From Fretibacter sp964410285 (lineage in GTDB: Bacteria > Pseudomonadota > Alphaproteobacteria > Caulobacterales > Maricaulaceae): a stretch of DNA of 64,000 nucleotides. The notes under the pieces are model-generated. The model worked only from the letters and a program-made list of their open reading frames with translations, searched no databases and was not told the DNA's origin. Below, one piece after another: positions 1 through 9,146 of this stretch. The translations under genes were made by a program, and so were the position numbers. Positions within the stretch are counted from its first letter, which is position 1, and the number at the start of each line of letters is the position of its first letter. Where the stretch lies: positions 62,001 through 126,000 of the forward strand of contig CAYPFR010000003.1 in the NCBI GenBank assembly GCA_964410285.1. Direction: 5' to 3'.

Positions 1-231
1 CCCCGCCTTTTGAAGCTGCACATCATCGGTGGCGTTCGTGAAGCTCGCCGCTGTGCGGTCCAGCGCGCGCCGGGCCTCCAGCACGACCATTTCAGAGCTT
101 TGCCCGGTATCTGTTAGCGCGTTACGCAGCGCTATGCGCTCCGGCTCAAATGCTTTGGCGAGGCTGGGAACAACACTCGGAACTTGCCCCCGTGACAGAG
201 AGGGGATTGCTGACAGATCAGGCGATTTCAT
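1..231 (-). CDS. Unknown protein, N-terminal part (runs off left edge)
   Basis: An open frame of 77 codons starts at an ATG at 231 (complement) and reaches the window edge without a stop. The visible protein begins MKSPDLSAIPSLSRG and has a polar, Ala/Arg/Glu-rich stretch that is probably helical (for example LEARRALDRTAA). There is no signal peptide and no motif I recognise. The start lies only five bases after the stop of the ATP-grasp-like gene on the same strand, so the two are probably cotranscribed. The reverse-strand reading of the same DNA is of low quality, which supports this strand. Function unknown; the rest of the gene is outside the window. Confidence 0.55.
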   Translation of the reverse strand, partial: MKSPDLSAIPSLSRGQVPSVVPSLAKAFEPERIALRNALTDTGQSSEMVVLEARRALDRTAASFTNATDDVQLQKAG

Positions 232-236
232 AGCCT

Positions 237-1175
237 CTATGTGGGGCCCACGCGCCGGGCCGTCAAGCGCGAGAGGCTGCTCGCGATCTTTCCTAAGACC
301 CGCATTTGAACGCGGAGCGGCAGGCAGAGGACGGGCATGCAAGTCTTGTTGACATCGACGACATAGATCTTGCCATCGGTTTTATCGCGCATGGCGTCGA
401 CCGCGCCAAAATCCAGACCCATTGCCTCGCAAAATGCGCAGAGCTTCTTGATCTCATCATTTGAAAAGACATCCTCTGCCGCTTTGACATCGACGCGGGC
501 GTAATCCGTGCCAAAGCGTTTCTCAAGGTCCTTATATTTGTGAAAGACGGTGACGATCTCTTTGTTGGCATAAGCAAAACGCAAATCCTCACTTTGGCCA
601 CCCAGTGTCGAGTCGATTAGCTTTTGATACACGCAGCCTTTTATAATTTCAGGCGGGGTCAGCGGGCACATGACGATCCTTCCGTCATGTGTGCCGTTAG
701 AATCTGATTTTTGCACCGCCGGCCCGCAGTAGCTGAGGGGATCAATGTCGATATTATAGCCAAATAAGGTTTTGAAGTGGGCGGCGACAGCGGTTTTAGA
801 GATATCGGTAATCCGGCGGTTAATCGCCCGCGCCACAATTTCGGGCGGCAATTGCTCTGCTGCATGGGAGCGCGTCTTATCATCGAAAATAAAAACAGAG
901 TCCGCTGCCCGCGCGTCCGACGTAAGTCTAAGGCCTGCCAAATGCGCCGCAAAATAGGCCGTGTACCATGGCCCCGGCATATCGGGGTAAAACGCCAGAG
1001 TCCCAGATTTATTGCGGCGCATAATACGGTGCCCTGAAAGCGACAGATTGATTTTGGCAATCGCTAAGGCGCTTTTGAAAAACGCCTTATCCCAGCGTAT
1101 ATCCACGCCAGTTTTCCCGTAGTGGATCACACCCCGCTCAAAACGCACGCCTTTGAAATACCTCAAGAATGCCAT
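237..1175 (-). CDS. ATP-grasp-like protein of unknown substrate
   Basis: 312 residues, cytoplasmic, no signal peptide. The C-terminal third has the layout of the metal/ATP end of ATP-grasp ligases: a segment reading GLDFGAVDAMRD, then a strand IYVVDVNKT, where the acidic residue and the Asn of DVNKT would be Mg2+ ligands. An upstream YANKEIVTVFHKY stretch may be the central strands. ATP-grasp enzymes join a carboxylate to an amine or thiol using ATP. In bacteria, orphan members often sit near envelope or peptide-modification genes, but nothing here names the substrate. The start ATG at 1175 has only a weak ribosome site. The next gene begins five bases after the stop, suggesting an operon. 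Confidence 0.6.
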   Translation of the reverse strand: MAFLRYFKGVRFERGVIHYGKTGVDIRWDKAFFKSALAIAKINLSLSGHRIMRRNKSGTLAFYPDMPGPWYTAYFAAHLAGLRLTSDARAADSVFIFDDKTRSHAAEQLPPEIVARAINRRITDISKTAVAAHFKTLFGYNIDIDPLSYCGPAVQKSDSNGTHDGRIVMCPLTPPEIIKGCVYQKLIDSTLGGQSEDLRFAYANKEIVTVFHKYKDLEKRFGTDYARVDVKAAEDVFSNDEIKKLCAFCEAMGLDFGAVDAMRDKTDGKIYVVDVNKTCMPVLCLPLRVQMRVLGKIASSLSRLTARRVGPT

Positions 1176-1312
1176 GACTTGCTTTAATCAGGCCCCGCGC
1201 CAAAGCAAAGCCAAAAAGGCAAGCTCGGGCCAAGAATACCGCACACGACCCAACCCTCGGCTCTAGCGGGGTTATGGAGGCGAAAAAAAACGGTGAAAAG
1301 ACCAAAACGGCG

Positions 1313-1341
1313 TTGACGGGGCGGGCGGGCAAAGCTAGACA
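1313..1341 (+). promoter_or_regulatory. Likely promoter of tRNA-Asp
   Basis: TTGACG at 1313-1318 is followed after 17 bases by TAGACA at 1336-1341, and the tRNA begins at 1356. The -35 box is close to consensus and the -10 box is weak. The spacing and position fit a housekeeping-sigma promoter for a stable RNA. Confidence 0.45.
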
Positions 1342-1355
1342 GCGCGAACATCTTA

Positions 1356-1432
<77 letters not shown>

Positions 1433-1455
1433 TTTTATAAATGGCTGTCTAAAAC

Positions 1456-1480
1456 ACCCTTGCTCTGGCGAGGGTTTTTT
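1456..1480 (+). terminator. Rho-independent terminator after tRNA-Asp
   Basis: The 8-bp stem ACCCTTGC/GCGAGGGT (one wobble) with loop TCTG is followed by a run of six T. It begins 24 bases after the tRNA and is correctly placed to end its transcript. Confidence 0.8.
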
Positions 1481-1627
1481 ATTGCAAGATGATATGACAG
1501 CCATGAACCAAATTTTTGCTTTGGCAAAGGCCGCAGCGGAGGCCATGCGGCCGATCTGCGGTCTTGGATATTGCGAGGCCCCAAGAGGGATGCCGCCTCG
1601 ATCAGAACCACTCGCCAAATGCAGCGA

Positions 1628-3058
1628 TTAATCCTCACTGAAACTAAACAATGACATACTTCTTCTACGTTCATCAAAACTCAGCGTTTTGTTAAGCGGC
1701 GCGTAGGCGCGTTGACGGCAATGGGGACGCTCGCAGAGGTAACAGTTCACGCCGATGGGCGCCGGTTGGGGGTTATCAAGGTTATAATTTTGCGCATAGA
1801 TGAGACGCGGGGCGTAGGCGATATCGCAGCCAAGTCCAATGGCGAGTTTTTGAGCCGGTGAATTGTAAGTGCCGTCGCTGCGGCTTACCATTTTGGCAAT
1901 AGAAAAATATGTGGTCTCGTCGGGAAGCTGGATCATCTGGCTAAGAGTCCTGCCGGGCGTTTGGAAGCATTCATGAATATTCCACAGTGGGCATGCCCCG
2001 CCAAAACGCGAGAAATGAAAACGCCCTGCGCTAAACCGTTTGGAGACATTTCCCGCCACGTCAATTCGCACGAAGAAAAAGGGAATGCCGCGTGCGTCAG
2101 GTTTTTGCAGCGTCGTTAAGCGGTGCGCCGTTTGCTCAAAACTTGTACCAAACCGATGGCTGAGCAGGTCGACATCATATTTAATGCGCTCCGCTTCTTT
2201 GAGAAAACGTGAATAGGGCATGAGTGTTGCCGCCGCAAAATAATTGGCCAATGACGTGCGCATTAAGCCTTCCGCTTCACCTCTGGGGAGTTCTGCGGTT
2301 TTGACGATGCCGTCGATCAGCTTGCGATGCTCTAACATGCCTATCTGATAAGCCAGCTGGAACCTGCGCCCTGATTGACGCAGGAGCTCAGAGAGGTTGA
2401 TGCGCTTGGAATGACGATCAAAATACCGAAGCATTTGTGGCATGATATCAATGGGCACGATCCGCACGCTCAGATCATGCTTATCCTTAAGCCGCTCGGT
2501 CAGAGCGGCGTGAGGTTCGCGTTTGGTCAGGCCTAATTCCTCTGATAAGCTCTCTGCGGCCGCGTCGAGGCGAGGGAAGTAGTTTTTCTGTTGATGGATA
2601 AACCGCCTGACGACTTCAACAGCCTCCGTCGATTGTTCAAGAAGTTCAACCTTATCTCGATCAACGGCAATTTCTGTATGACGGCGGGCCATATCTCGGT
2701 GTTTACTATAGAGCTTAAGGATAGCTTTGGCTGCAGCAGGGCTTGTGCTGACGAGGTCTTCTGCTTCGTTTTTCGAAATTGACCCCCCCTTGAAAAGCGG
2801 GTCCTTTAGCACCTCGTAAATTTCGGCAACGAGATGCGCATCCCCTGCCCCCGTGAAATCGGCGATGTCAAAATCATAAATCTCCGCCATTTTCAATAAT
2901 ACCTTAGCCGAGAGAGCCCGCTGATTACGTTCCATCAGATTTATGTAAGATGTTGATATCCCAAGGTCTTCGGCCATTCGCGCTTGAGTCAATCCCAGTG
3001 TCTTGCGAAAGCGCGAGAGGCGCGGCCCAATCAGTAATTTCTCATCCTTACCGGCCAT
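1628..3058 (-). CDS. ScfR/RamB-type XRE regulator of the glyoxylate shunt
   Basis: 476 residues. Residues about 8-65 form an XRE-type helix-turn-helix (RLSRFRKTLGLTQARMAEDLGIS then YINLMERN). The middle resembles the IrrE/ImmA-like domain and the C-terminus the DUF2083-type domain of ScfR/RamB regulators, with a Cys cluster (CYLCERPHCRQ) near residue 440. Members of this family sense acyl-CoA or short-chain-fatty-acid status and control isocitrate lyase, malate synthase or methylcitrate genes. The gene is divergent from aceB-aceA, separated by 149 bases holding repeated TTTACAA elements, so local control of the shunt and autoregulation are likely. The length is normal for the family. Whether it activates or represses cannot be told from sequence. 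Confidence 0.85.
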   Translation of the reverse strand: MAGKDEKLLIGPRLSRFRKTLGLTQARMAEDLGISTSYINLMERNQRALSAKVLLKMAEIYDFDIADFTGAGDAHLVAEIYEVLKDPLFKGGSISKNEAEDLVSTSPAAAKAILKLYSKHRDMARRHTEIAVDRDKVELLEQSTEAVEVVRRFIHQQKNYFPRLDAAAESLSEELGLTKREPHAALTERLKDKHDLSVRIVPIDIMPQMLRYFDRHSKRINLSELLRQSGRRFQLAYQIGMLEHRKLIDGIVKTAELPRGEAEGLMRTSLANYFAAATLMPYSRFLKEAERIKYDVDLLSHRFGTSFEQTAHRLTTLQKPDARGIPFFFVRIDVAGNVSKRFSAGRFHFSRFGGACPLWNIHECFQTPGRTLSQMIQLPDETTYFSIAKMVSRSDGTYNSPAQKLAIGLGCDIAYAPRLIYAQNYNLDNPQPAPIGVNCYLCERPHCRQRAYAPLNKTLSFDERRRSMSLFSFSED

Positions 3059-3072
3059 GATGACGACCTAAA

Positions 3073-3175
3073 TGTTTACAACATTTACAAATATAACACA
3101 TATTTTTTTACTTTGATTACAAAATTACCTATTATTTACAGCTACTTATAGACATATATCCCGATTTGTAAATAT
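3073..3175. promoter_or_regulatory. Candidate operator cluster between regulator and aceB
   Basis: The divergent gap contains TTTACAA at 3075-3081 and again at 3084-3090 (9-bp period), TTTACAG at 3135-3141, and the inverted form TTGTAAA at 3166-3172. The ten-base sites ATTTACAAAT (3083-3092) and ATTTGTAAAT (3164-3173) are exact inverse copies. Known RamB/ScfR-type sites contain a TTTGCAAA-like core, and these resemble that with A for G. Binding by the adjacent regulator is inferred. Confidence 0.55.
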
Positions 3176-3207
3176 CGTATGACAACAAAATACATCTGGA
3201 GACCAAT

Positions 3208-4842
3208 ATGAATGCACCCACGCTAAATACCGATCACCCTATTCCGCGCCACCGCGTTCTTGCCAAGGTCATGGGGCGAACGGCAGCACGGTTTGATGAG
3301 GTACTCACGCCAGATGCCTTGTTGTTTTTGGCCGATCTTGAGCGCCGCTTCGGACCGCAGCGAAAGATATTGCTGGAGAACCGCCGCTTACAACAAGAGC
3401 GCTTTGATGATGGCGAAATGCCAGCCCAGCCCCCAGAGACCGCGCATATCCGCAATAGTATATGGGAGGTCGATCCTTGCCCGCCGGCACTTCAAGATCG
3501 CCGCGTCGAAATTACAGGACCGGTTGACCGCAAAATGATGATCAATGCGCTCAATTCTGGCGCGAAGATGTTTATGGCCGACTTTGAAGATGCCAGCAGC
3601 CCGACCTTTGCCAATATGATCGAAGGTCAAATCAATATGTTTGATTATGCGCGAAACACTCTCTCGCTTGTAACTCAAAAAAAGTCATATCAGCTAGGCA
3701 ACGTGACAGCGGCAATGCTCGTGCGCCCGCGCGGCTGGCACCTCGAAGAAGCCGCCATCACGGTCGATGGCAAAGCTATGTCGGCAAGTCTTGTCGATTT
3801 TGGTTTGCACTTTTTCCACAATGGAAAGCTTTTGGCAGAGAGCGGCCGCGGACCGTTTTACTACCTACCCAAAATTGAGAGCTACCAAGAGGCCCGTTTG
3901 TGGAATGATATTTTCAATTTTGTTCAAGCTGTTCAGGATATGCCCAATGGCACAATCAAAGTGACCGTGCTCATCGAAACATTGCCCGCAGCTTTCCAGA
4001 TGGATGAAATCCTCTATGTGCTCAGACGTCATATTACAGGCCTTAATTGCGGGCGCTGGGATTATATCTTCAGCTATATCAAAACTCTGCGAAACCATAA
4101 GCGGTTTCTTCTGCCCGACCGCGCCCAAGTCGGCATGGACCGAGACTTTCTTTTGGCATATGCGTCTCGCCTCGTTGAGACCTGCCATAAACGCCGCGCC
4201 CATGCCATGGGCGGCATGGCGGCGCAAATCCCCGTCAAAAACGATGAGGAGGCAAATAGATCGGCCTTTGCCAAGGTGCGCAAAGACAAAGAGCATGAGG
4301 CAAGGCTTGGCCATGACGGCACATGGGTGGCACATCCAGATTTAGTGCCCGTTGCCATGAAGGTCTTTGACACCGAAATGCCGTCTAAGCATCAAATCCA
4401 TAAGAAACGTCAGTTCCCCAAAATATCGGATGAGGCCATGCTATCCCCCCATAGCGGAGGTATTACCGAGGGGGGCGTTCGCACAAATATCGAAATTGGT
4501 ATTCGGTATATTGCCGCCTGGCTTTGCGGACGCGGCGCCGTCCCTATTCATAACCTCATGGAAGATGCCGCCACGGCCGAGATTTCGCGGTCGCAAATTT
4601 GGCAATGGCTCACCCATGGCGCCAGTATTGAAATGGAAGGCGGTTTTAAAGAAACTCTGACCAAGCGGCTTTATGAGCGCATTTTCACCGAAGAAATCAC
4701 CAAATTAAAATCAGAACTCGGCGAGGAGGCTTACGCCGCCGGGCGCTTTGCCGAGGCCGCTGATGTGTTCACCCAAACCGCGACGGCTGATGTCCTGCCT
4801 GAATTTCTTACAATCCCTGCTTACTCACTCTTGGAGGCTTAA
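3208..4842 (+). CDS. aceB: Malate synthase A
   Basis: 544 residues, the usual size of malate synthase A. It condenses glyoxylate with acetyl-CoA to give malate, the second step of the glyoxylate shunt, in the cytoplasm. Recognisable family segments are KMFMADFEDASSP, LNCGRWDYIFSYIKT (substrate-binding Arg region) and AHAMGGMAAQIPVK. The ATG at 3208 follows a good CTGGAGA ribosome site. Isocitrate lyase begins directly after its stop codon, so the two enzymes are made from one transcript, with a regulator of the right family divergent upstream. Confidence 0.96.
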   Translation: MNAPTLNTDHPIPRHRVLAKVMGRTAARFDEVLTPDALLFLADLERRFGPQRKILLENRRLQQERFDDGEMPAQPPETAHIRNSIWEVDPCPPALQDRRVEITGPVDRKMMINALNSGAKMFMADFEDASSPTFANMIEGQINMFDYARNTLSLVTQKKSYQLGNVTAAMLVRPRGWHLEEAAITVDGKAMSASLVDFGLHFFHNGKLLAESGRGPFYYLPKIESYQEARLWNDIFNFVQAVQDMPNGTIKVTVLIETLPAAFQMDEILYVLRRHITGLNCGRWDYIFSYIKTLRNHKRFLLPDRAQVGMDRDFLLAYASRLVETCHKRRAHAMGGMAAQIPVKNDEEANRSAFAKVRKDKEHEARLGHDGTWVAHPDLVPVAMKVFDTEMPSKHQIHKKRQFPKISDEAMLSPHSGGITEGGVRTNIEIGIRYIAAWLCGRGAVPIHNLMEDAATAEISRSQIWQWLTHGASIEMEGGFKETLTKRLYERIFTEEITKLKSELGEEAYAAGRFAEAADVFTQTATADVLPEFLTIPAYSLLEA

Positions 4843-6441
4843 TTGACCTATACATCTAAACTCAAAGCACTTGAAAACCGCTACCCGAACGGCGCGCCCG
4901 CTGGGATTAATCTCGAAGATCTTGCGCAATTGAAAACTCAAAACACATTCGAGACCCATCTTGATATTGCCAAAGCTATGGCCTCAGTGATGCGCAAGGA
5001 TATGGCTCGGTACGACAATGACACGAGCAAATTCACCCAGTCGCTCGGCTGCTGGTCAGGGTTTCACGCCATGCAGATGATGCGAGCGATCAAACGCCAG
5101 AAAGGGACATTGGACGGATCATATGTCTATTTGTCAGGATGGATGGTTGCCGGTCTTCGTAACCGCTTTGGGCATCTGCCGGACCAATCTATGCATGAGA
5201 AGACATCTGTTGTTGATCTTATTCAAGAGATATATACCTCGCTCCGCCAAGCCGATGAGGTTGAACTCAATGATCTATTCGCGGAGCTGAAAGCCGCCAC
5301 TCAGCAAGCCGAAAAAGACATCATCATTGCCAAAATTGACGCCCATGAAACCTATGTGCGCCCGATTATTGCGGATATAGATGCAGGCTTTGGGAATGTG
5401 CACGCGACATATTTGCTCGCAAAGGAAATGATTAAGGCAGGTGCCTGCTGCCTTCAGATAGAAAACCAAGTCTCCGATGCCAAGCAATGCGGTCACCAAG
5501 ATGGCAAAGTCACAGTTCCCCGCGAGGATTTTATTGAAAAACTGCGGGCTTGCCGAATGGCCTTTGAAGAACTTGGTGTTGATGATGGCGTTATTGTGGC
5601 ACGTACAGACAGCCTAGGTGCGGGCCTGACGCAAAAGATTCCTGTCTCCAATAAAGTCGGGGACGCGGCCTATGAATATACAAAATGGCTTGAAACGAAG
5701 GCCATCACAGACACGAATCCACTCACCGAGGGTGATGTTGCGCTTTATATCGATAATGAACTCCGTAAGCCTGTGCGCCTTCCGAACGGCCTTTACAAGT
5801 TCCGAGACGGCACGGGCGAGGACCGTGTCATCGAGGATTGCATTTCAAGTCTCAATGATGGCGGGGCCGACCTGCTTTGGATCGAAACAGCGACGCCCAA
5901 TGTTTCGCAAATCGCCAATATGGTAGCACGCATTCGCGAAAAAGCCCCCCATGCGAAACTGACGTATAATAACAGCCCCAGCTTTAATTGGACATTGAAC
6001 CTGCGAAAGCAGGTCCGCGAAGATTGGATAGAAAGCGGCAGAATTTCGGCAGGAGAGTATCCTGATAACTCCCAGCTTATGTCGGCCGCTTATGATGACG
6101 ACAAGCTTGGACTTGAGGCGGATGCGCGGCTTCAAGCGTTTCAAACAGATATCGCCCGCAAGGCCGGTGTATTCCATAACTTAATTACCCTGCCAACATT
6201 TCACGGTACTGCAAAGGTTATGAATGACCTATCAGAGGGATATTTTGGCGAGCAGAAAATGCTGGCTTATGTTAAGAACATCCAGCGCGAGGAAATTCGC
6301 ACCAATGTGTCAGCTGTGAAGCACCAACATGAAGTCGGCTCAAATCTCGGCGACAATTTCAAGGAAATGACAGGCGGCGAGCGCGCGCTAAAGGCGGGCG
6401 GACAGCACAACACTATGAACCAGTTCGAAAACGCCGCGTAA
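4843..6441 (+). CDS. aceA: Isocitrate lyase (long form)
   Basis: 532 residues, the long isocitrate lyase subgroup also found in Pseudomonas. It splits isocitrate to glyoxylate and succinate, bypassing the decarboxylating steps of the TCA cycle. The active-site loop reads KQCGH with the catalytic Cys at 216. The Mg2+/substrate region IADIDAGFGNVHATY lies at about 177-191, and SPSFNWTLNLRKQ is present near the C-terminus. Translation starts at a TTG that abuts the aceB stop, with GGAGG about 8 bases upstream. No in-frame ATG lies nearby, so the TTG is well supported. The two genes are probably translationally coupled. Confidence 0.96.
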   Translation: MTYTSKLKALENRYPNGAPAGINLEDLAQLKTQNTFETHLDIAKAMASVMRKDMARYDNDTSKFTQSLGCWSGFHAMQMMRAIKRQKGTLDGSYVYLSGWMVAGLRNRFGHLPDQSMHEKTSVVDLIQEIYTSLRQADEVELNDLFAELKAATQQAEKDIIIAKIDAHETYVRPIIADIDAGFGNVHATYLLAKEMIKAGACCLQIENQVSDAKQCGHQDGKVTVPREDFIEKLRACRMAFEELGVDDGVIVARTDSLGAGLTQKIPVSNKVGDAAYEYTKWLETKAITDTNPLTEGDVALYIDNELRKPVRLPNGLYKFRDGTGEDRVIEDCISSLNDGGADLLWIETATPNVSQIANMVARIREKAPHAKLTYNNSPSFNWTLNLRKQVREDWIESGRISAGEYPDNSQLMSAAYDDDKLGLEADARLQAFQTDIARKAGVFHNLITLPTFHGTAKVMNDLSEGYFGEQKMLAYVKNIQREEIRTNVSAVKHQHEVGSNLGDNFKEMTGGERALKAGGQHNTMNQFENAA

Positions 6442-6466
6442 GGTTTATCCCCGCTTTAACGAGACC

Positions 6467-6498
6467 TTATCTACGCAGAATGTCATATGCGTAGATAA
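6467..6498. terminator. Perfect 11-bp stem-loop between aceA and tRNA-Val
   Basis: TTATCTACGCA (6467-6477) and TGCGTAGATAA (6488-6498) are exact inverse copies with a 10-nt loop. It lies 26 bases after aceA and 19 bases beyond the 3' end of the convergent tRNA-Val. There is no T run on either side, so it may be a factor-assisted or bidirectional terminator, or an mRNA 3' stabiliser. Confidence 0.5.
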
Positions 6499-6517
6499 CA
6501 GCGATATATAAATGAAA

Positions 6518-6593
6518 TGGTGGGCGGTAACGGGTTCGAACCGCTGACCCTCTCGGTGTAAACGAGATGCTCTACCAGCTGAGCTAACCGCCC
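6518..6593 (-). tRNA. tRNA-Val (TAC)
   Basis: A 76-nt cloverleaf on the minus strand with CCA encoded. The acceptor stem begins GGGCGGT. The D arm contains AGCTCAGCTGGTAGAGC. The anticodon stem TCTCG/CGAGA carries loop TTTACAC, anticodon TAC. The T arm contains GGTTCGAACCC. It begins 42 bases after the lon stop on the same strand, so it may be read through from lon. Confidence 0.97.
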
Positions 6594-6635
6594 ATAAGCT
6601 GACTGCGCTATTCGCAATCCTCTTAATCGGTGCGC

Positions 6636-9032
6636 TTAATGCGCGGCTTTCCCTCCAAGGTCAAGCTTTCCGCCTAAAATAATTCCGCTTAATGCAGCTT
6701 CGTCAGAGGCAGTCCATTTTATTTGCTTGATTTTGCGGGTCAAAGCATTGGCCAGCACCTCGTCCACTGTTGAAACGGGAATGATTTCAAGCGCGCTTTT
6801 AACGTTATCCGGGATATCGGCGAGATCTTTCACATTGTCCTGCGGTATGAGCACGGTTTTCACCCCGCCGCGCAGGGCCGCCAGCATTTTTTCCTTAAGA
6901 CCACCGATCGGCAAAACGCGTCCGCGCAAGGTAACTTCGCCCGTCATGGCAACATCTTTGCGCACGGGAATTTCCGTAAGCACCGAAACCATGGCTGTCA
7001 CCATGCCGATACCTGCGCTCGGCCCATCTTTAGGCGTGGCGCCCTCTGGGACATGGACATGAATGTCGGTCGTCTGGAATTTACGCGGACTAATGCCCAG
7101 CTGCGGGGCTTTGGCCTGAATATAGCTATTTGCCGCAGAAATCGATTCTTTCATCACGTCGCGCAGATTACCCGTGACCGTGACTTTGCCCTTACCCGAC
7201 ATAGAGACCGCCTCAATGGTAAGGATATCCCCGCCGGCTTCGGTCCACGCAAGACCCGTTACGATGCCAACCTGATCGTCTGTATCGGTCTGGCCAAAAC
7301 GGAATTTTTTGACGCCAAGGAAATCTTCGATATTTTTATCGGTGACCTTGATCTTTGCGCGCTCTTTGGCGACGATTTTTCGGATTGCCTTTCGGCCAAT
7401 CGCCTGAATTTCGCGCTTGAGGCTACGCACGCCGGCTTCGCGGGTATAATAGCGTATAACAGCCCTCAGAGCGGCCTCTGTGATGTTAAGCTCACCCGCC
7501 TTCAACCCATGATCTTTGCTCATCTGGGGGATTAGGTGACGCGTCGCAATTTCTATTTTCTCGTCTTCCGTATATCCCGGAATACGAATGATTTCCATAC
7601 GGTCCAAAAGCGGCTGACTCATATTGAGTGAGTTCGCCGTTGTAATAAACATAACGTCGGAGAGATCATAATCCACATCCAGATAATGATCGTTGAACGT
7701 GCTGTTTTGCTCTGGATCAAGCACCTCAAGCAGAGCCGCAGACGGATCGCCCCGGTGATCGGAGCCCATTTTGTCGATCTCGTCGAGCAAGAACAAGGGA
7801 TTGTTATATTTAGCCTTTTTCATGGACTGAATAATCCGGCCGGGCATAGACCCAATATAGGTGCGGCGATGGCCTCGAATTTCGCTCTCATCTCTCACCC
7901 CGCCCAGAGAGACACGTACAAATTCGCGGTTCGTGGCGCGAGCAATTGAGCGCCCGAGCGAAGTCTTGCCCACACCCGGAGGCCCTACAAGGCACAAAAT
8001 TGGCCCTTTGAGCTTTTTCGTGCGTAGCTGTACCGCAAGGTTTTCAATAATCCGGTCTTTGACCTTATCAAGGCCGTAGTGATCGGCGTCGAGTATCTCT
8101 TGCGCACGGGTCAGATCCTTTTGCAGGCGCTTACGCTTTCCCCATGGCACAGAGAGCATCCAGTCAATAAAATTGCGCGAGACATTGGCCTCTGCACTCA
8201 TCGGGCTCATATTTTTGAGGCGTTTTATCTCTGCCTCGACTTTTTCACGGGCTTCTTTGGTGAATTTTGTATCTTCGATCTTTTTATTGAGTTCTGCGAT
8301 CTCGTCGGGCGCATCATTGCCCAGTTCTGTATTGATCGCCTTCATCTGCTCATTGAGATAATATTCGCGCTGCGTTTTCTCCATTTGGCGTTTGACGCGG
8401 CCCCTGATTTTTTTCTCCACAGATAGGACGCTCATCTCGCCTTCAATGAGGCGCAGAATTTTCTCAAGGCGCTTTTCTATTTTTTCCTCGGCGAGGAGTT
8501 TTTGCTTTTCTTCCAGCGGCGCGCTGAGATGGACAGCCACTAGATCAGCAAGTTTCGACGGGTCTTTTGTCTCGGAAACGGAGGCAGATATCTCTTCGGC
8601 TATTTTCTTGTTCAGCTTGGCAAAGCCTGCAAACCCCTCACCCACAGAGGCAACAAGAGCCTTGCCGATTTTCGCAGGCGCCGGAACATCGGCAATGATG
8701 TCTACATTCGCTTCGATATAATCTTCGCGTGATGTGAAGGATTGGACAGCGACGCGCTCCTCGCCTTCGACAAGAACGCGAACAGTGCCATCAGGCAATT
8801 TGAGAAGTTGCATGATTTTGGCAATGCAGCCGCGGTCATAAATATCTTCCGGGCCCGGGTCATCGGCCAAACGGTCCTTTTGCGTCAAAAGCACAATACG
8901 CTTTTCCTCGCGCATGACTTCCTCAAGGGCCTTGATGGATTTATCACGTCCAACGAAAAGCGGAACGACCATGTGCGGAAAGACCACAATGTCGCGCAAT
9001 GGCAAAACGGGTGAAAGAAGCGTATCCGGCAT
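6636..9032 (-). CDS. lon: ATP-dependent protease Lon
   Basis: 798 residues from the chosen ATG at 9032, which gives the typical Lon N-terminus MPDTLLSPVLPLRDIVVFP and has AAGGA seven bases upstream. A reading from 9068 would add 12 residues without a ribosome site. Domains in order are the LON N-terminal substrate domain (1-200), a coiled linker, AAA+ (Walker A GPPGVGKTS near 352, Walker B FLLDEIDKM) and the protease domain with catalytic Ser in PKDGPSAGIGM near 675 and Lys in GGLKEK about 40 residues later. It degrades misfolded and regulatory proteins in the cytoplasm. A sigma-32-type promoter lies just upstream. Confidence 0.97.
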   Translation of the reverse strand: MPDTLLSPVLPLRDIVVFPHMVVPLFVGRDKSIKALEEVMREEKRIVLLTQKDRLADDPGPEDIYDRGCIAKIMQLLKLPDGTVRVLVEGEERVAVQSFTSREDYIEANVDIIADVPAPAKIGKALVASVGEGFAGFAKLNKKIAEEISASVSETKDPSKLADLVAVHLSAPLEEKQKLLAEEKIEKRLEKILRLIEGEMSVLSVEKKIRGRVKRQMEKTQREYYLNEQMKAINTELGNDAPDEIAELNKKIEDTKFTKEAREKVEAEIKRLKNMSPMSAEANVSRNFIDWMLSVPWGKRKRLQKDLTRAQEILDADHYGLDKVKDRIIENLAVQLRTKKLKGPILCLVGPPGVGKTSLGRSIARATNREFVRVSLGGVRDESEIRGHRRTYIGSMPGRIIQSMKKAKYNNPLFLLDEIDKMGSDHRGDPSAALLEVLDPEQNSTFNDHYLDVDYDLSDVMFITTANSLNMSQPLLDRMEIIRIPGYTEDEKIEIATRHLIPQMSKDHGLKAGELNITEAALRAVIRYYTREAGVRSLKREIQAIGRKAIRKIVAKERAKIKVTDKNIEDFLGVKKFRFGQTDTDDQVGIVTGLAWTEAGGDILTIEAVSMSGKGKVTVTGNLRDVMKESISAANSYIQAKAPQLGISPRKFQTTDIHVHVPEGATPKDGPSAGIGMVTAMVSVLTEIPVRKDVAMTGEVTLRGRVLPIGGLKEKMLAALRGGVKTVLIPQDNVKDLADIPDNVKSALEIIPVSTVDEVLANALTRKIKQIKWTASDEAALSGIILGGKLDLGGKAAH

Positions 9033-9081
9033 ATCTAATCCTTTTAAGGGTGCCACATGATAGCGCACTCTTAGTGATAAA

Positions 9082-9110
9082 ATTTGGGGTCAGACAGCAG
9101 CAGTTTCAAG
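9082..9110 (-). promoter_or_regulatory. Sigma-32 (heat-shock) promoter of lon
   Basis: On the minus strand CTTGAA (9105-9110) is followed after 15 bases by CCCCAAAT (9082-9089). This is very close to the RpoH consensus CTTGAA-N13-17-CCCCATNT. The predicted start near 9075 gives a leader of about 43 nt before the lon ATG. It separates lon control from clpX upstream. Confidence 0.75.
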
Positions 9111-9146
9111 GCCATAAAGCATGTAAAGTCCTAAAATCATCAGGTT

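Noticed and set aside
29..352. Plus-strand open frame of 107 codons at the left edge
   Set aside because: It overlaps two minus-strand frames with better protein character and is Ser/Arg/Cys-rich like a shadow frame.
4843..6441. Possible inactive isocitrate lyase because the loop reads KQCGH, not KKCGH
   Set aside because: The Gln form occurs in the long isocitrate lyase subgroup and the catalytic Cys and other key segments are intact.
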